A stretch of DNA of 64,000 bases from Bacteriovorax sp. MedPE-SWde (GCA_001874305.1 MPCU01000002.1:558001-622000), one strand, 5' to 3'; shown: positions 35,324 through 44,885, counted from the stretch's first letter. Notes: generated from the letters alone by a model not told the origin. Made by a program: numbers and translations.

Positions 35324-36904
35324 TCAGACCACTTCTTCTTTTCCATGCGTATCTAAAATTGGAATTATAAAATTAAACTCAGATCCATGCCCACTAACTG
35401 ATTTTGCATCAAGTTCACCACCTAATTGTTTTACCATTTTCTGATGCAATGCAAGATCCACACTTTCAAACTCATGCTTTTGCAAAAGAGATGTTGCTGC
35501 ATTTTCATTTGCAATAGACTCTAGCGTCGTTCTCATCTCAGAGAGACTAATTAGTAGGAAGCTTCCATGTGCAGTTTTCGAAGTACTTACGAGAAGTCGA
35601 ATCTCTCCACCTTGTGACATATTCAGTGTTGCTCCGAGGGTATATTCAAGAACCTCTTTAAACTTATTAATATCAAGAAATACTGACTCAGGGACAGAGG
35701 GATCAATAGAGGTATACAGCTCCATTCCTAGTTTTCTTATACGAGATTCATGGTTTTGAGCATACTCTAAAATGAAACTCTTAATATTCTCTTCCGTATA
35801 GTTTAAGTTTTTCTGTGGTGCTACTTCAACCCCTGTAACATCCTCAATACGATGTATGACTTCAGCTAAGTGCTCACTCTCGTGTTCTGCGATCTCAAGA
35901 AGCTCCTTATTCTTAGCATTTGTACTTCCATCGTCATGAACCTTGTGAATTGCCGAGTTAATAACATCAAGAGGCTTTTGAACTTCATTATTTAAAGTTA
36001 CAAGTAGCTCAGTCTTTTCCATACTTTCACTGACCGCTCTGCCCTTATCCTGTACAAGTTTGTCCTCTCTCATGTAGATACTATTCGCCATATCTTTAAG
36101 GGAGTGAATAAGCTCCCCTATTTCATCATCTTCCTCATAATCAAATTCCAACTCGCGCTCCCCCTTAGCTATGCGATGAGCAATATTTACGCCATTTTTT
36201 AGTGGTATGAGGACATTGTAATAGAGAAAAATAAAAGTAAGACACAAGATTCCAAAGAAAGCGATATTCGAAAATAGAATAAGGGACCATGACTTCCTTT
36301 GATCACTTATAACAGCATCCTGAGCATTTCCAGCGACGGTATCAAATTCTTCGAAGTAAGATAGCATTATTTTTTCAAGAGACATTCTCGAGTTTTCAAA
36401 TTCAAAAATTGCCATGGCCACCGAATCATTATTAATAGTATTATCTGTTAGAATCCCACTACCCTTTTCAAATTTACTCTTAAAGTATTTAAATTCATCT
36501 TCATAAAGTTCTACTCCTAGCAATGCTACATATGCTCCATCAAGTTGCGGAATTACAGCACTTTTCATTTCTGTATATTGATTCTGTGCTCTATTAACTT
36601 CTTTTAGAATGTATGGAGCTTTAGCCGATAACCTTCTCTCCAGATCACTAGCGTTTAATCCTCCGCTTTGAAACTTCCTCAGGTCAAATATTAATGCCTC
36701 AAGTGCCTGCTGAATCCTCGTTTGAATATCTGAGACTACAAATATATGTTTAGTTATATTTAATTCCTGTTCGGCCAAGGTGTTTAACCTCTTTGTTGAT
36801 TTATCAAAATGAGATTTTGAAATAAACGATGTTGCAGTAAAGAAGAGAAGACCTGCAATAAAGGTCATCAAAAACTTCATCTTTATCGAAGATAATCCAA
36901 ACAT
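35324..36904 (-). CDS. HAMP-domain pseudo-histidine kinase
   Basis: 526 residues: membrane helix (~9-28), helical extracytoplasmic domain (~30-205), second helix (~208-234), HAMP (~235-285; 'HRIAKGERELEF', 'DDEIGELIHSL'), then a HisKA-like helix and an ATPase-like domain. In 'LLVTLNNEVQKPLDVI' the phospho-acceptor His of SHEIRTPL reads Asn. In 'EVLEYTLGATLNMSQGGEI' both N-box Asn positions are lost. The C-terminal 'VSGHGSEFNFIIPI' keeps G2-like glycines. It is therefore predicted inactive as a kinase and may regulate another kinase or sense a signal. AGAGG is six bases before the ATG. Confidence 0.75.
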   Translation of the reverse strand: MFGLSSIKMKFLMTFIAGLLFFTATSFISKSHFDKSTKRLNTLAEQELNITKHIFVVSDIQTRIQQALEALIFDLRKFQSGGLNASDLERRLSAKAPYILKEVNRAQNQYTEMKSAVIPQLDGAYVALLGVELYEDEFKYFKSKFEKGSGILTDNTINNDSVAMAIFEFENSRMSLEKIMLSYFEEFDTVAGNAQDAVISDQRKSWSLILFSNIAFFGILCLTFIFLYYNVLIPLKNGVNIAHRIAKGERELEFDYEEDDEIGELIHSLKDMANSIYMREDKLVQDKGRAVSESMEKTELLVTLNNEVQKPLDVINSAIHKVHDDGSTNAKNKELLEIAEHESEHLAEVIHRIEDVTGVEVAPQKNLNYTEENIKSFILEYAQNHESRIRKLGMELYTSIDPSVPESVFLDINKFKEVLEYTLGATLNMSQGGEIRLLVSTSKTAHGSFLLISLSEMRTTLESIANENAATSLLQKHEFESVDLALHQKMVKQLGGELDAKSVSGHGSEFNFIIPILDTHGKEEVV

Positions 36905-37121
36905 TCTTACCTCTCATATACTTCAATGGTGATTAGAATAATTGTAGGGCCAAACAATAGAGGGAAAACTAATAAATGTTCATAATTTAGAATACTTATC
37001 TAAATGAGAAGACGTGGAATTTAAACTTATAAGAATTTTATATATTTAGAATCTATTACCGAATCTAGTCTATGCTAGATCTTACAGTACCAAAAGGACA
37101 TCTAAGACAATAAAGTTAGGA

Positions 37122-37595
37122 CTATGGAGTGTAACAGTCTCTATAAATGGCAATTTTTTCTGGAGCACCAAGAACTGCAGCACAGCCACTAATTGAGATA
37201 TTTCTGTTATCTTTAAACAAGTTAAGAAGTATCTTATCTGAGTGTAGAACCTTCTTCTTCGAATCAATATCAACTCCATTAACGGAGAATGATACCTCAT
37301 ATACATAGGACGATTTATCTACTAATTTAACATTGTTGATTTTTACTTCTTCTTCTCTAGAGATTGTGTATTGAGGTTCAGACGCTTCTTCATTTGAGCT
37401 ATCGTGCGTTGCCAATACATAGGGAAACTTACCTTGCTGAATACACTTATGTCCTTGCATGCCATCTACTCGTATTCCTGAAAACTCAGCTTTTAGAACT
37501 TCTTTAGCAATCTTTTTAACGTCAAAACTCTTAGGACACGAAAGACCAAACGCTACTGTTGAGACTAATGTTAGACATAGTATTTTAAACTTCAT
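37122..37595 (-). CDS. Small secreted Cys-containing protein
   Basis: 157 residues, signal peptide MKFKILCLTLVSTVAFG. The mature part has Cys at 'LSCPKS', 'HKCIQQ', 'SGCAAV' and 'YRDCYTP', so two disulfides are possible. No family recognised. Its ATG lies inside the end of the NlpC/P60 lipoprotein gene (11-base overlap), so the two are translationally coupled and may work together outside the cytoplasm. The 200-odd bases from 36905 to 37121 hold no feature I can support. Confidence 0.68.
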   Translation of the reverse strand: MKFKILCLTLVSTVAFGLSCPKSFDVKKIAKEVLKAEFSGIRVDGMQGHKCIQQGKFPYVLATHDSSNEEASEPQYTISREEEVKINNVKLVDKSSYVYEVSFSVNGVDIDSKKKVLHSDKILLNLFKDNRNISISGCAAVLGAPEKIAIYRDCYTP

Positions 37596-38880
37596 TACTT
37601 ACCTTTTCCTCTTGATCCTTTAAACATCCGTCTACGCATTCCTCATTTCTAAGTTTTATTCTCTCATTAGAAACACAGTCTGGGTCAGTTGTATTATGGC
37701 GAATTACAGAAAATTTACTATATGAAGTCAGTGATTTCATTGAAACAGACTTCTTCTTTCCTTCAACAATCCTCTTACACATTTTAACAGCTGTTGTTCT
37801 TAAGTTGTTCCACATTGTACCGCCACTATGCTTACTTATGTGTACTCTCGAAGGTCCATAGCTATTATTAATATTCCCACTGTGTATATATGTAAAATCG
37901 AAATCTTTGACTGAAATTGAATTACAGTTACCTGATTTTGCAAATCTCTTGATTGCTAGTGGGTCTTCACCAACAGAATCGACCATGACAATGTGACTTC
38001 CGGCCACATTGATCATATCGCCAGGAACAATAGATTGATCTTCACTATAAGTCGCACGCTTAAGGCACGAGTTCTTACTTCCTAGGAAAGAGTGAAATGA
38101 GCGAGTTGTGTTATCTGTAAAAGGGCCGGCCTTTTTTGAGACTTTAAGACCTTGGGTTCCAAGGGCAGTAGATATGAATGCCGAACAGTCTATCCCTGCA
38201 GCAGGCTTAGAGCTTGATATAACACCTGCTCCAGATGAAGACAGGTTAAGTACTCCACTCTTATTTGGAGCTTTTCTTGAACCATATCCATAAACAGGTG
38301 GTTTCTTAGTTACATCTTCACATTTTTCACCAGGATAGTTCTTATCTTCTTTAAGTTTATTCAAAACAATATGGCTATCAACATAGGCCTTAGTATTCGT
38401 AATTTTTCTCTTCTTTGGTATTGCAGACCCTCTTTTCATCTTCACTGTCGTGACACCTTCTAAAGGAGGCGTTTTATCGTCAATAACTTGCGTGAGTGCC
38501 TTACAAGACTGAAACATTGCTGCAAGTACTTTCCTTGCTCCAAACGCCGCAGGATGAATAGACTTTTCATCTCCAAACTTATTACCATATGAATCTTCAA
38601 AACCTTCACAAGGGTTATTGGGTGAAGACAATTGATTATTGAGATAATTTGTTACCTCGCCAGAAGATGGAAAAGTTTTATAACCACCAGTAAATTTCTT
38701 TATTTCCTTATGCCACTCATTAACCTCTGGAGCATATTCAGATGGTCCCTCATTCTTTTCATCCTCGCTACTAGACGATGGCATAGAAAAGTCTCTTCCA
38801 AACTTCTTTGGACCACCATTATTAGCGACACAACTCACCAATAATGAAACAATAAAGAATTGTGGTAAAAAGTATTTCAA
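37585..38880 (-). CDS. NlpC/P60-like cysteine peptidase lipoprotein
   Basis: 431 residues. TTG start (AAGGA seven bases upstream), lipoprotein signal with LVSC (Cys17). After an acidic, Ser-rich linker and a region without known motif, the peptidase core appears: 'AAGIDCSAFISTAL' (catalytic Cys, ~230) and 'GDMINVAGSHIVMVDSVG' (catalytic His, ~297). The family cuts peptidoglycan stem peptides or acts as amidase or acyltransferase. The core is larger than the usual 110 residues and has extra Cys. It would act at the outer or inner membrane surface. It is coupled to the small secreted protein. Confidence 0.75.
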   Translation of the reverse strand: MKYFLPQFFIVSLLVSCVANNGGPKKFGRDFSMPSSSSEDEKNEGPSEYAPEVNEWHKEIKKFTGGYKTFPSSGEVTNYLNNQLSSPNNPCEGFEDSYGNKFGDEKSIHPAAFGARKVLAAMFQSCKALTQVIDDKTPPLEGVTTVKMKRGSAIPKKRKITNTKAYVDSHIVLNKLKEDKNYPGEKCEDVTKKPPVYGYGSRKAPNKSGVLNLSSSGAGVISSSKPAAGIDCSAFISTALGTQGLKVSKKAGPFTDNTTRSFHSFLGSKNSCLKRATYSEDQSIVPGDMINVAGSHIVMVDSVGEDPLAIKRFAKSGNCNSISVKDFDFTYIHSGNINNSYGPSRVHISKHSGGTMWNNLRTTAVKMCKRIVEGKKKSVSMKSLTSYSKFSVIRHNTTDPDCVSNERIKLRNEECVDGCLKDQEEKVSNEV

Positions 38881-39038
38881 ATCTCTTCCTTTAAAAAAAT
38901 AACTCAGTTAACTTGTCGGTCATATTCTCCTGCAACCTTAGAATATCCCAAGACTTAGATGATTATCCCCGCAAAGGTCAAGAAACCTTATGCTTTCAAC
39001 AAGATGGAAGCTTAATACTTCTCAAATTATGTTAAAAA

Positions 39039-39060
39039 AATGCCAATAAAAGCTGGCATT
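39039..39060. repeat. Hairpin in the lysA leader
   Basis: AATGCCA (39039-39045), loop ATAAAAGC, TGGCATT (39054-39060), ending 16 bases before the lysA ATG. It is not a lysine riboswitch, which is far larger. It could mask or structure the ribosome-binding region, for which I see no clear Shine-Dalgarno, or it may be incidental. Confidence 0.3.
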
Positions 39061-39076
39061 AAGTTAAAATACCTCT

Positions 39077-40309
39077 ATGACAAAAATTAATGATAAATCA
39101 AAGTATCTCCACATAGATGGAGTTTCAATTAACGAAATTGCAGTAAAACTTAAAACTCCATTCTATATCTACTCTGAAACAACCCTCTCAGAAAATTATT
39201 TAAAGTTTAAAGAAGCTGCAATTGAAAATAAGATTATTAATCCTCTTATATGTTTTGCACTAAAATCAAACCCAAATAAGAAAGTAGTTAAGTCTCTAGC
39301 AAAATTAGGAGCAGGTGCTGACATTGTTTCTGGTGGTGAACTCAAACGATCTCTAGAGTGTGGGATATGCCCTCAAAAAATAGTTTTTTCTGGTGTTGGC
39401 AAAACTGAAGAAGAGATAAACCTGGCATTAAAGTCCCACAAGAATGGTATATATTCATTTAATGTTGAATCATTTGAAGAACTAGAGTTAATCAACAAGC
39501 TCGCAGCAAAAGCAAAGAAGACGGCCAGAGTGGCGCTTCGCTTGAATCCACAAGTTCAAGTGAAAACACACAAGCATATATCAACAGGATTTAAAACTCA
39601 TAAGTTTGGACTGCTAAGAGAAGATATTCTTAAAAATTTAAAACAAAGAAAATATTGGTCTCATACATCTCTCGTAGGATTAAGTATTCATATTGGAAGT
39701 CAGCTTACTTGTTTAAAAGCAACTGATAAAGCTATCAAGGAATTATGCCAGCTCGCTTTAGAGACAGGAAAGAGCTTTGAGTTCTTTGATGTTGGAGGAG
39801 GCCTTGGCGTAGATTATGAAAGAACAAAGGATAAGCCAAGTTGTTTTGACTATATGAAACTTGTGTCAAATGCTCTTGAAAAATATTATTACACTAGAAC
39901 TAATGACAGGCCTAGAGTCGTCTTTGAACCCGGTAGAGTTATATCAGCAACGTCAGGTCACTTCATCACGAAGGTTATTAGAACAAAGACCTCAGGAGAC
40001 TGCTTCTTTGCCATTGTAGATGGAGGAATGAATGACTTTGTTCGAACTTCTCTCTATGGTGCCTACCATGAAATCATTCCTATTAAAAAAAGTAAGAGAA
40101 AGGTTGTGAGTACAGATATCGTAGGACCTATTTGTGAAACGGCTGATTGTTTTGGTAGCGGAATAATGCTTCCGAAACTCATGGCCAATGATATTATAAG
40201 TGTCTCCGATGTGGGTGCATACGGACACTCGATGTCATCCAATTATAATATGCGTGATAAGCCTAGGGAGTTCTTCATATCTAAGAAAGGTAAAGTTTCG
40301 AAGTGTTAA
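39077..40309 (+). CDS. lysA: Diaminopimelate decarboxylase
   Basis: Fold-type III PLP enzyme that makes lysine from meso-diaminopimelate. The 410-residue protein has 'FALKSNPNKKVVKSL' with the PLP lysine, 'GADIVSGGELKRSLECG', 'KIVFSGVGKTEEEI', 'LSIHIGSQ', 'FFDVGGGLGVDY', 'VFEPGRVI' (phosphate loop) and 'IVGPICETADCFG' (the dimer-interface Cys). All the class landmarks are in order, so activity is expected. Other lysine-pathway genes are not adjacent; it appears monocistronic. Confidence 0.95.
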   Translation: MTKINDKSKYLHIDGVSINEIAVKLKTPFYIYSETTLSENYLKFKEAAIENKIINPLICFALKSNPNKKVVKSLAKLGAGADIVSGGELKRSLECGICPQKIVFSGVGKTEEEINLALKSHKNGIYSFNVESFEELELINKLAAKAKKTARVALRLNPQVQVKTHKHISTGFKTHKFGLLREDILKNLKQRKYWSHTSLVGLSIHIGSQLTCLKATDKAIKELCQLALETGKSFEFFDVGGGLGVDYERTKDKPSCFDYMKLVSNALEKYYYTRTNDRPRVVFEPGRVISATSGHFITKVIRTKTSGDCFFAIVDGGMNDFVRTSLYGAYHEIIPIKKSKRKVVSTDIVGPICETADCFGSGIMLPKLMANDIISVSDVGAYGHSMSSNYNMRDKPREFFISKKGKVSKC

Positions 40310-40454
40310 AGTCGTGAAAAGTTAACAAACTTTATCTGACACCTCTTTAAATCTCGTCATATCTCTAAATGTGAGTATTTTAGACAAAATAAACGTAGAC
40401 TTACTGTTTGTGGCCTTGGAATAATTATTGGCACACATAACGAAAGGATACGAT

Positions 40455-41321
40455 ATGAAATTAGGGACGATTTTTTTAACACTTGCTTTATCTATTTCTG
40501 CTCTTGCAAATAACAAAGTTATATATGGAGATGATAATAGACTTGATATTTTTGAAGTAACAAACTCAATGCACCTTAGATTAGCGAAAGCTACAGCAGG
40601 TAAAGTTTCAAATTATAATTTAGATGAGCTTCCAAATGGAAATTTTAGAATGTCAGGGGGTAAGCTTAACGTTTGTTCTGATGACAAGTTTTCTGGACAA
40701 GTTACAAGTGCTACATGCTCTGGTTTCTTAGTTGGACACGAAGGTAAAGAGTACCTAGTTACTGCCGGTCATTGTATTACAAGTTCATCATCATGCTCTT
40801 CTCATAAATGGGTATTTGATTATGCTCTAACAGAAGAAGGTCAAGAAAATATCGAAGTAGGAAAAGATAGTATCTATACGTGTAAGCGAATCGTTGAAAG
40901 ACAACTTAACTCTGGAACTCAATCAGACTACGCTGTTTTAGAACTAGACAGAAAAGTAGTTGGAAGAGAGCCTCTTAAAATGAGATCTAGTGGTGAGATT
41001 AAAAGAGGTGAAGAGATTCTTGTAATTGGTCACCCTACAGGCCTACCTTCTAAAGTTGCTGATGACTCTTACGTAAGAAATAGTTCTAACAATGTCTTCT
41101 TTCAAACGAACTTAGATACATTTGCAGGAAACTCAGGTTCAGCTGTATTTAATGCCAGAACAGGAGATGTTGAAGGTATATTAGTTAGAGGACATACTGA
41201 CTACCAATCAAGAAGAGGCTCAGATGGTAAGTACTGTAGAACTCCAGTTGTATGTGACATGGATTCATGTCGTGGAGAAGATGTTACGAAAATTACAATA
41301 ATTAAAGAATTTAAAAAATAG
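40455..41321 (+). CDS. Secreted trypsin-like serine protease
   Basis: 288 residues from the ATG at 40455, supported by AAAGGA seven bases upstream and by the signal peptide MKLGTIFLTLALSISALA. The catalytic triad is visible: His106 in 'LVTAGHCIT', Asp158 in 'QSDYAVLELD', Ser227 in 'FAGNSGSAVF'. It is a chymotrypsin-fold, glutamyl-endopeptidase/V8-like group by the GNSGS form. Several Cys suggest disulfides. It probably acts outside the cytoplasm, on self or prey protein; the substrate is unknown. It ends at a strong terminator. Confidence 0.9.
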   Translation: MKLGTIFLTLALSISALANNKVIYGDDNRLDIFEVTNSMHLRLAKATAGKVSNYNLDELPNGNFRMSGGKLNVCSDDKFSGQVTSATCSGFLVGHEGKEYLVTAGHCITSSSSCSSHKWVFDYALTEEGQENIEVGKDSIYTCKRIVERQLNSGTQSDYAVLELDRKVVGREPLKMRSSGEIKRGEEILVIGHPTGLPSKVADDSYVRNSSNNVFFQTNLDTFAGNSGSAVFNARTGDVEGILVRGHTDYQSRRGSDGKYCRTPVVCDMDSCRGEDVTKITIIKEFKK

Positions 41322-41328
41322 AAGTATC

Positions 41329-41357
41329 AAAAGGCCTTCTCTATGAGGGCCTTTTTT
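41329..41357. terminator. Bidirectional rho-independent terminator
   Basis: AAAAGGCC (41329-41336) pairs with GGCCTTTT (41348-41355), with partial pairing inside the loop, followed by TTTTT on the plus strand. It separates the convergent serine-protease and rhomboid genes, and the minus-strand side also has a T-rich tail. Confidence 0.8.
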
Positions 41358-42037
41358 TATTCATAAAACTCTTCTTCTCTAACAGAATAATCAAAGTCCA
41401 CTTCCTTCTCTTTTACCATTTGCCACTCTTCGTATGACTTAATTCGTCTTCTGTTTACCCAGTAATATAGAATTGCAAATAAGACTCCTAAAACAAAGCC
41501 TAAGAAGTGTGAAAGATGACTTACTTGAACTTCAAAGGCTTCAGGAATTAATAGAAAACTTCCAACGATAAAAACTTTCATTAATCTTCTTGCCAAGGGA
41601 ATATGTGTTTGAATTTTTACATATAGAGATAACCAGAATCCCCATAAATAATAGAGAACTCCAGAGATTCCAACAATCCCTATCTCATGATCAAAAGTCA
41701 TTAGAACAAGAATATTAATAATCAATCCTGCAAGTACCCCAAGCCCAGGATAAGCAATTCCACCAAAGTAAGAGCTCACATAGTGCCCCATCACAAGCGT
41801 CATAAGAGAGTTTGATAAGAGATGCTTCAAATCACCATGAACAAAGATTGAACTTAAGAGTCTCCAATAATCACCGTCAGCAAAGACAAGCGAAGGCTTT
41901 GCAATGAGATCATAACCATAATTCCAATTGAGATTACTAAGAAGAAAACAGAGTGCTAACATTCCAAATGAAATGAGCATTCCTCCAGGGTAAATAGGTC
42001 GACTTAAATAATTTTTTACAAAGACTTTCTTTTCCAT
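41357..42037 (-). CDS. Rhomboid-family intramembrane serine protease
   Basis: 226 residues, about six membrane segments. 'WRLLSSIFVHGDLKHLLSN' is the conserved first-helix region (HxxxN), 'GIVGISGVLYYLWG' carries the GxSG nucleophile (Ser125), and 'SHLSHFLGFVLG' the catalytic His (His177 by alignment). All catalytic residues are therefore present. Rhomboids cleave transmembrane helices of other proteins in the inner membrane. Size is close to GlpG without its N-terminal cytoplasmic domain. Substrate unknown. Confidence 0.88.
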   Translation of the reverse strand: MEKKVFVKNYLSRPIYPGGMLISFGMLALCFLLSNLNWNYGYDLIAKPSLVFADGDYWRLLSSIFVHGDLKHLLSNSLMTLVMGHYVSSYFGGIAYPGLGVLAGLIINILVLMTFDHEIGIVGISGVLYYLWGFWLSLYVKIQTHIPLARRLMKVFIVGSFLLIPEAFEVQVSHLSHFLGFVLGVLFAILYYWVNRRRIKSYEEWQMVKEKEVDFDYSVREEEFYE

Positions 42038-42082
42038 ACTTACAAAGATGGTACGGATATGATTTATGTCAACCTTTCGGTG

Positions 42083-42712
42083 TTAAAGCGCTAGGCCAAT
42101 ATTATTAAGCCTCTCTATTATTGAAGGGTTAGAACGATAAATTCTTACAGGCGTCCCCTTCTTAACGAGTTTTAATATTTCATCTATTTCATTGTCATTT
42201 ACGGCGACACATCCGTTAGTCCAGTCCTTGTATGGATAGATATACTTTTGTAGAACTTCCTCAAGTTCCTTTTCATCATCGATCATCCATCCAAGGTACT
42301 TCATAGCAAACTGCTTTAAGCTTCTATCTATACGCTTAGGAGTTCCGTGAATTTGAATAGCATCTCCTAACTCTTTGACGGAGTATCCATTCTCTTTACC
42401 CCATTTTATGTCGGCCTTATTTGGATAATTAATTAGTAGTGACTTCTTAAAGTTACTCCAATCTTCTGTAACATGCCTAATTACCTTATACTCACCTTCA
42501 GGAGTTCTATTGTCTCCACGAAGACGTTTTGGTCCCATACCAAAGAATGGAATATTATGTTTTACACTCAAGCGAATACTATATTCTTTGAATATATTGC
42601 CCTTTTCCATTAAGAACATTTGCCTTGATGATTTATAGATAATAATTTCATCAACCTCAGCAAAGACGTTAAAAGACACAAATAGTAGGATTGTTGCGAT
42701 TAGTTTTTTCAT
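42083..42712 (-). CDS. L,D-transpeptidase (YkuD domain)
   Basis: 209 residues from the ATG at 42712, chosen because it begins a clean signal peptide (MKKLIATILLFVSFNVFA). The frame extends 24 codons further up without one. The YkuD domain spans ~25-200: 'GDNRTPEGEYKV', 'DAIQIHGTP' (catalytic-site His) and 'DWTNGCVAVND' (SxGC-like motif with the catalytic Cys). It makes 3-3 peptidoglycan cross-links, attaches proteins to the wall, or in this family trims it. In predatory relatives L,D-transpeptidases modify prey wall; whether this one does is not known. Confidence 0.87.
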   Translation of the reverse strand: MKKLIATILLFVSFNVFAEVDEIIIYKSSRQMFLMEKGNIFKEYSIRLSVKHNIPFFGMGPKRLRGDNRTPEGEYKVIRHVTEDWSNFKKSLLINYPNKADIKWGKENGYSVKELGDAIQIHGTPKRIDRSLKQFAMKYLGWMIDDEKELEEVLQKYIYPYKDWTNGCVAVNDNEIDEILKLVKKGTPVRIYRSNPSIIERLNNIGLAL

Positions 42713-42884
42713 ATTTTTTATATTGCAAGATGTCCGCCAAACAAACCAACCTAAACAACTGTAATTACAATGCATAGGTGTCAATAGTTTTGACTCTGCT
42801 CACTCAATTTACAACCCGCATCATGGAAAAACTACGATAAAACAGATAGAATGCTGCAGATTTACAAGAATAAGGGAAAAATAT

Positions 42885-44879
42885 ATGACTGATACAGAAT
42901 TTAAGAAGGCGATCCTAGCAGGTATTCCAAGCACTTTACCTGCGAAGAAAGAATATGAAGCGGCCATTAATCATGCTCCAAAAAGAAAAGATATTCTTAA
43001 TGAAAAAGAAAAGAAGCTAGCTCTTAAGAATGCTCTTAGATACTTCCCTGCTAGTTTTCATAGTGAATTAATTCCTGAGTTTAAAGAGGAATTAGAAACT
43101 TATGGAAGAATCTATATGTATCGCTTTCGTCCAGATTATAAGATACATGCAAGAACAATTGAAGATTATCCCCATAAGTCTAAACAAGCCGCTGCAATTA
43201 TGCTTATGTTATCTAACAACTTAGATTATGCAGTAGCTCAACATCCTCATGAGTTAATTACATATGGTGGAAATGGTGCGGTCTTTTCAAACTGGGCCCA
43301 ATACCTACTAACAATGCAGTACCTTGCAACAATGACAGATCAACAAACACTAGCACTATACTCTGGCCATCCTTCAGGATTATTCCCATCCCACAAAGAT
43401 GCACCTCGTGTTGTTGTTACAAATGGTATGATGATTCCAAACTATTCAAAACCAGATGACTGGGAAAAGTTCAATGCTCTTGGAGTCACTCAATATGGTC
43501 AAATGACTGCTGGTTCTTTTATGTATATCGGTCCGCAAGGAATTGTTCATGGAACAACGATCACTGTACTTAATGCTGGTCGAAAGATTTCAAATGGAAA
43601 AACTGATCTAGCTGGAAAGTTATTTATCACAGCAGGCCTTGGAGGAATGAGTGGAGCTCAACCAAAGGCCGCAGTTATAGCAGGCTGTATAGGTATAGTT
43701 GCAGAAATAAATCCAAAGGCGGTAAAGACAAGACATGAACAAGGCTGGGTTGATGAAGTATTTGATAACCTAGACGAACTGGTACCAAGAATTAGAAAGG
43801 CCAAAGAAAATAAAGAAGTTGTCTCAATTGCATTTCAAGGAAATATAGTAAATCTCTGGGAGAGGTTAGTAGAAGAGAATATTTATGTTGAACTAGGCTC
43901 TGATCAAACATCTCTTCACAATCCTTGGGCCGGTGGATACTACCCAGCAGATCTTAGTCTCGAAGAATCAAATGATCTTATGGCAAATAACCCAGACAAA
44001 TTTAAGGAAGAAGTTCAAAAAACATTAAGAAGACATGTTACTGCAATAAATAAACTAGCAGATAACGGAATGTACTTCTTTGATTATGGAAATGCTTTTC
44101 TTCTCGAAGCTTCAAGGGCAGACGCAGATATCATGAAAGAGGACGGTGACTTTAAATATCCTTCTTATGTTCAAGATATAATGGGACCAATGTGCTTTGA
44201 CTATGGATTTGGCCCATTTAGATGGGTATGTACAAGCTCAGATCCTTCAGACTTAGATCTTACAGATCAAATAGCTACTGAAGTATTGGAAGAGTTAATG
44301 GCCGAATCACCAAAAGAGATTCAACAACAAATGGCAGACAATATTCAATGGATAAAAGGCGCAAAAGAAAATAAATTAGTCGTTGGATCGCAAGCAAGGA
44401 TTCTTTACGCTGATAGCGATGGTCGAACTAAAATTGCTCTTGCATTTAACAAAGCACTAAAAGACGGAAAGCTAAAAGCCCCAGTAGTTTTAGGTAGAGA
44501 TCATCATGACGTTTCAGGAACAGACTCTCCATATAGAGAGACTTCTAATATCTATGATGGTTCAAGCTTTACAGCAGATATGGCGGTACAAAACTTTGTT
44601 GGAGACTCATTTCGAGGTGCCACTTGGGTCTCACTTCACAATGGCGGTGGTGTCGGATGGGGAGAAGTAGTCAACGGTGGATTTGGGATGGTTCTTGATG
44701 GCTCAGAAGACTGTGACAGAAGAATTAAATCAATGCTCTTTTGGGATGTTAACAATGGTATTAACAGAAGAAGTTGGGCGAGAAATGAAGGTGCGACTTT
44801 TGCAATTAAACGTGCAATGGAATCAGAGCCTTTATTAAAAGTAACAATACCTAATCTTGTAGATGAGGATCTACTCTAA
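42885..44879 (+). CDS. hutU: Urocanate hydratase, long form
   Basis: 664 residues. Converts urocanate to 4-imidazolone-5-propanoate in histidine breakdown using a tightly bound NAD+. 'GGLGGMSGAQPKAAVIAG'-type NAD loop (in pieces 'TAGLGGMSGAQPK'), 'YGFGPFRWVCTSSDPSDL' with the catalytic-region Cys, and 'HNGGGVGWGEVVNGGFGM' are all present. E. coli-type urocanases are about 557 residues; this belongs to the longer, eukaryote-like form. No hutH, hutI or hutG is in the window. AAGGG eight bases upstream and a clear terminator downstream. Confidence 0.93.
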   Translation: MTDTEFKKAILAGIPSTLPAKKEYEAAINHAPKRKDILNEKEKKLALKNALRYFPASFHSELIPEFKEELETYGRIYMYRFRPDYKIHARTIEDYPHKSKQAAAIMLMLSNNLDYAVAQHPHELITYGGNGAVFSNWAQYLLTMQYLATMTDQQTLALYSGHPSGLFPSHKDAPRVVVTNGMMIPNYSKPDDWEKFNALGVTQYGQMTAGSFMYIGPQGIVHGTTITVLNAGRKISNGKTDLAGKLFITAGLGGMSGAQPKAAVIAGCIGIVAEINPKAVKTRHEQGWVDEVFDNLDELVPRIRKAKENKEVVSIAFQGNIVNLWERLVEENIYVELGSDQTSLHNPWAGGYYPADLSLEESNDLMANNPDKFKEEVQKTLRRHVTAINKLADNGMYFFDYGNAFLLEASRADADIMKEDGDFKYPSYVQDIMGPMCFDYGFGPFRWVCTSSDPSDLDLTDQIATEVLEELMAESPKEIQQQMADNIQWIKGAKENKLVVGSQARILYADSDGRTKIALAFNKALKDGKLKAPVVLGRDHHDVSGTDSPYRETSNIYDGSSFTADMAVQNFVGDSFRGATWVSLHNGGGVGWGEVVNGGFGMVLDGSEDCDRRIKSMLFWDVNNGINRRSWARNEGATFAIKRAMESEPLLKVTIPNLVDEDLL

Positions 44880-44885
44880 TTATAT

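Noticed and set aside
38881-39076. Lysine riboswitch upstream of lysA
   Set aside because: Only one small 7-bp hairpin is present. A lysine riboswitch needs about 170 bases with a conserved five-stem fold that I cannot find.
40322-40516. Minus-strand 64-codon frame between lysA and the serine protease
   Set aside because: It overlaps the start and signal peptide of the well-supported protease gene and has no recognisable motif or ribosome-binding site.
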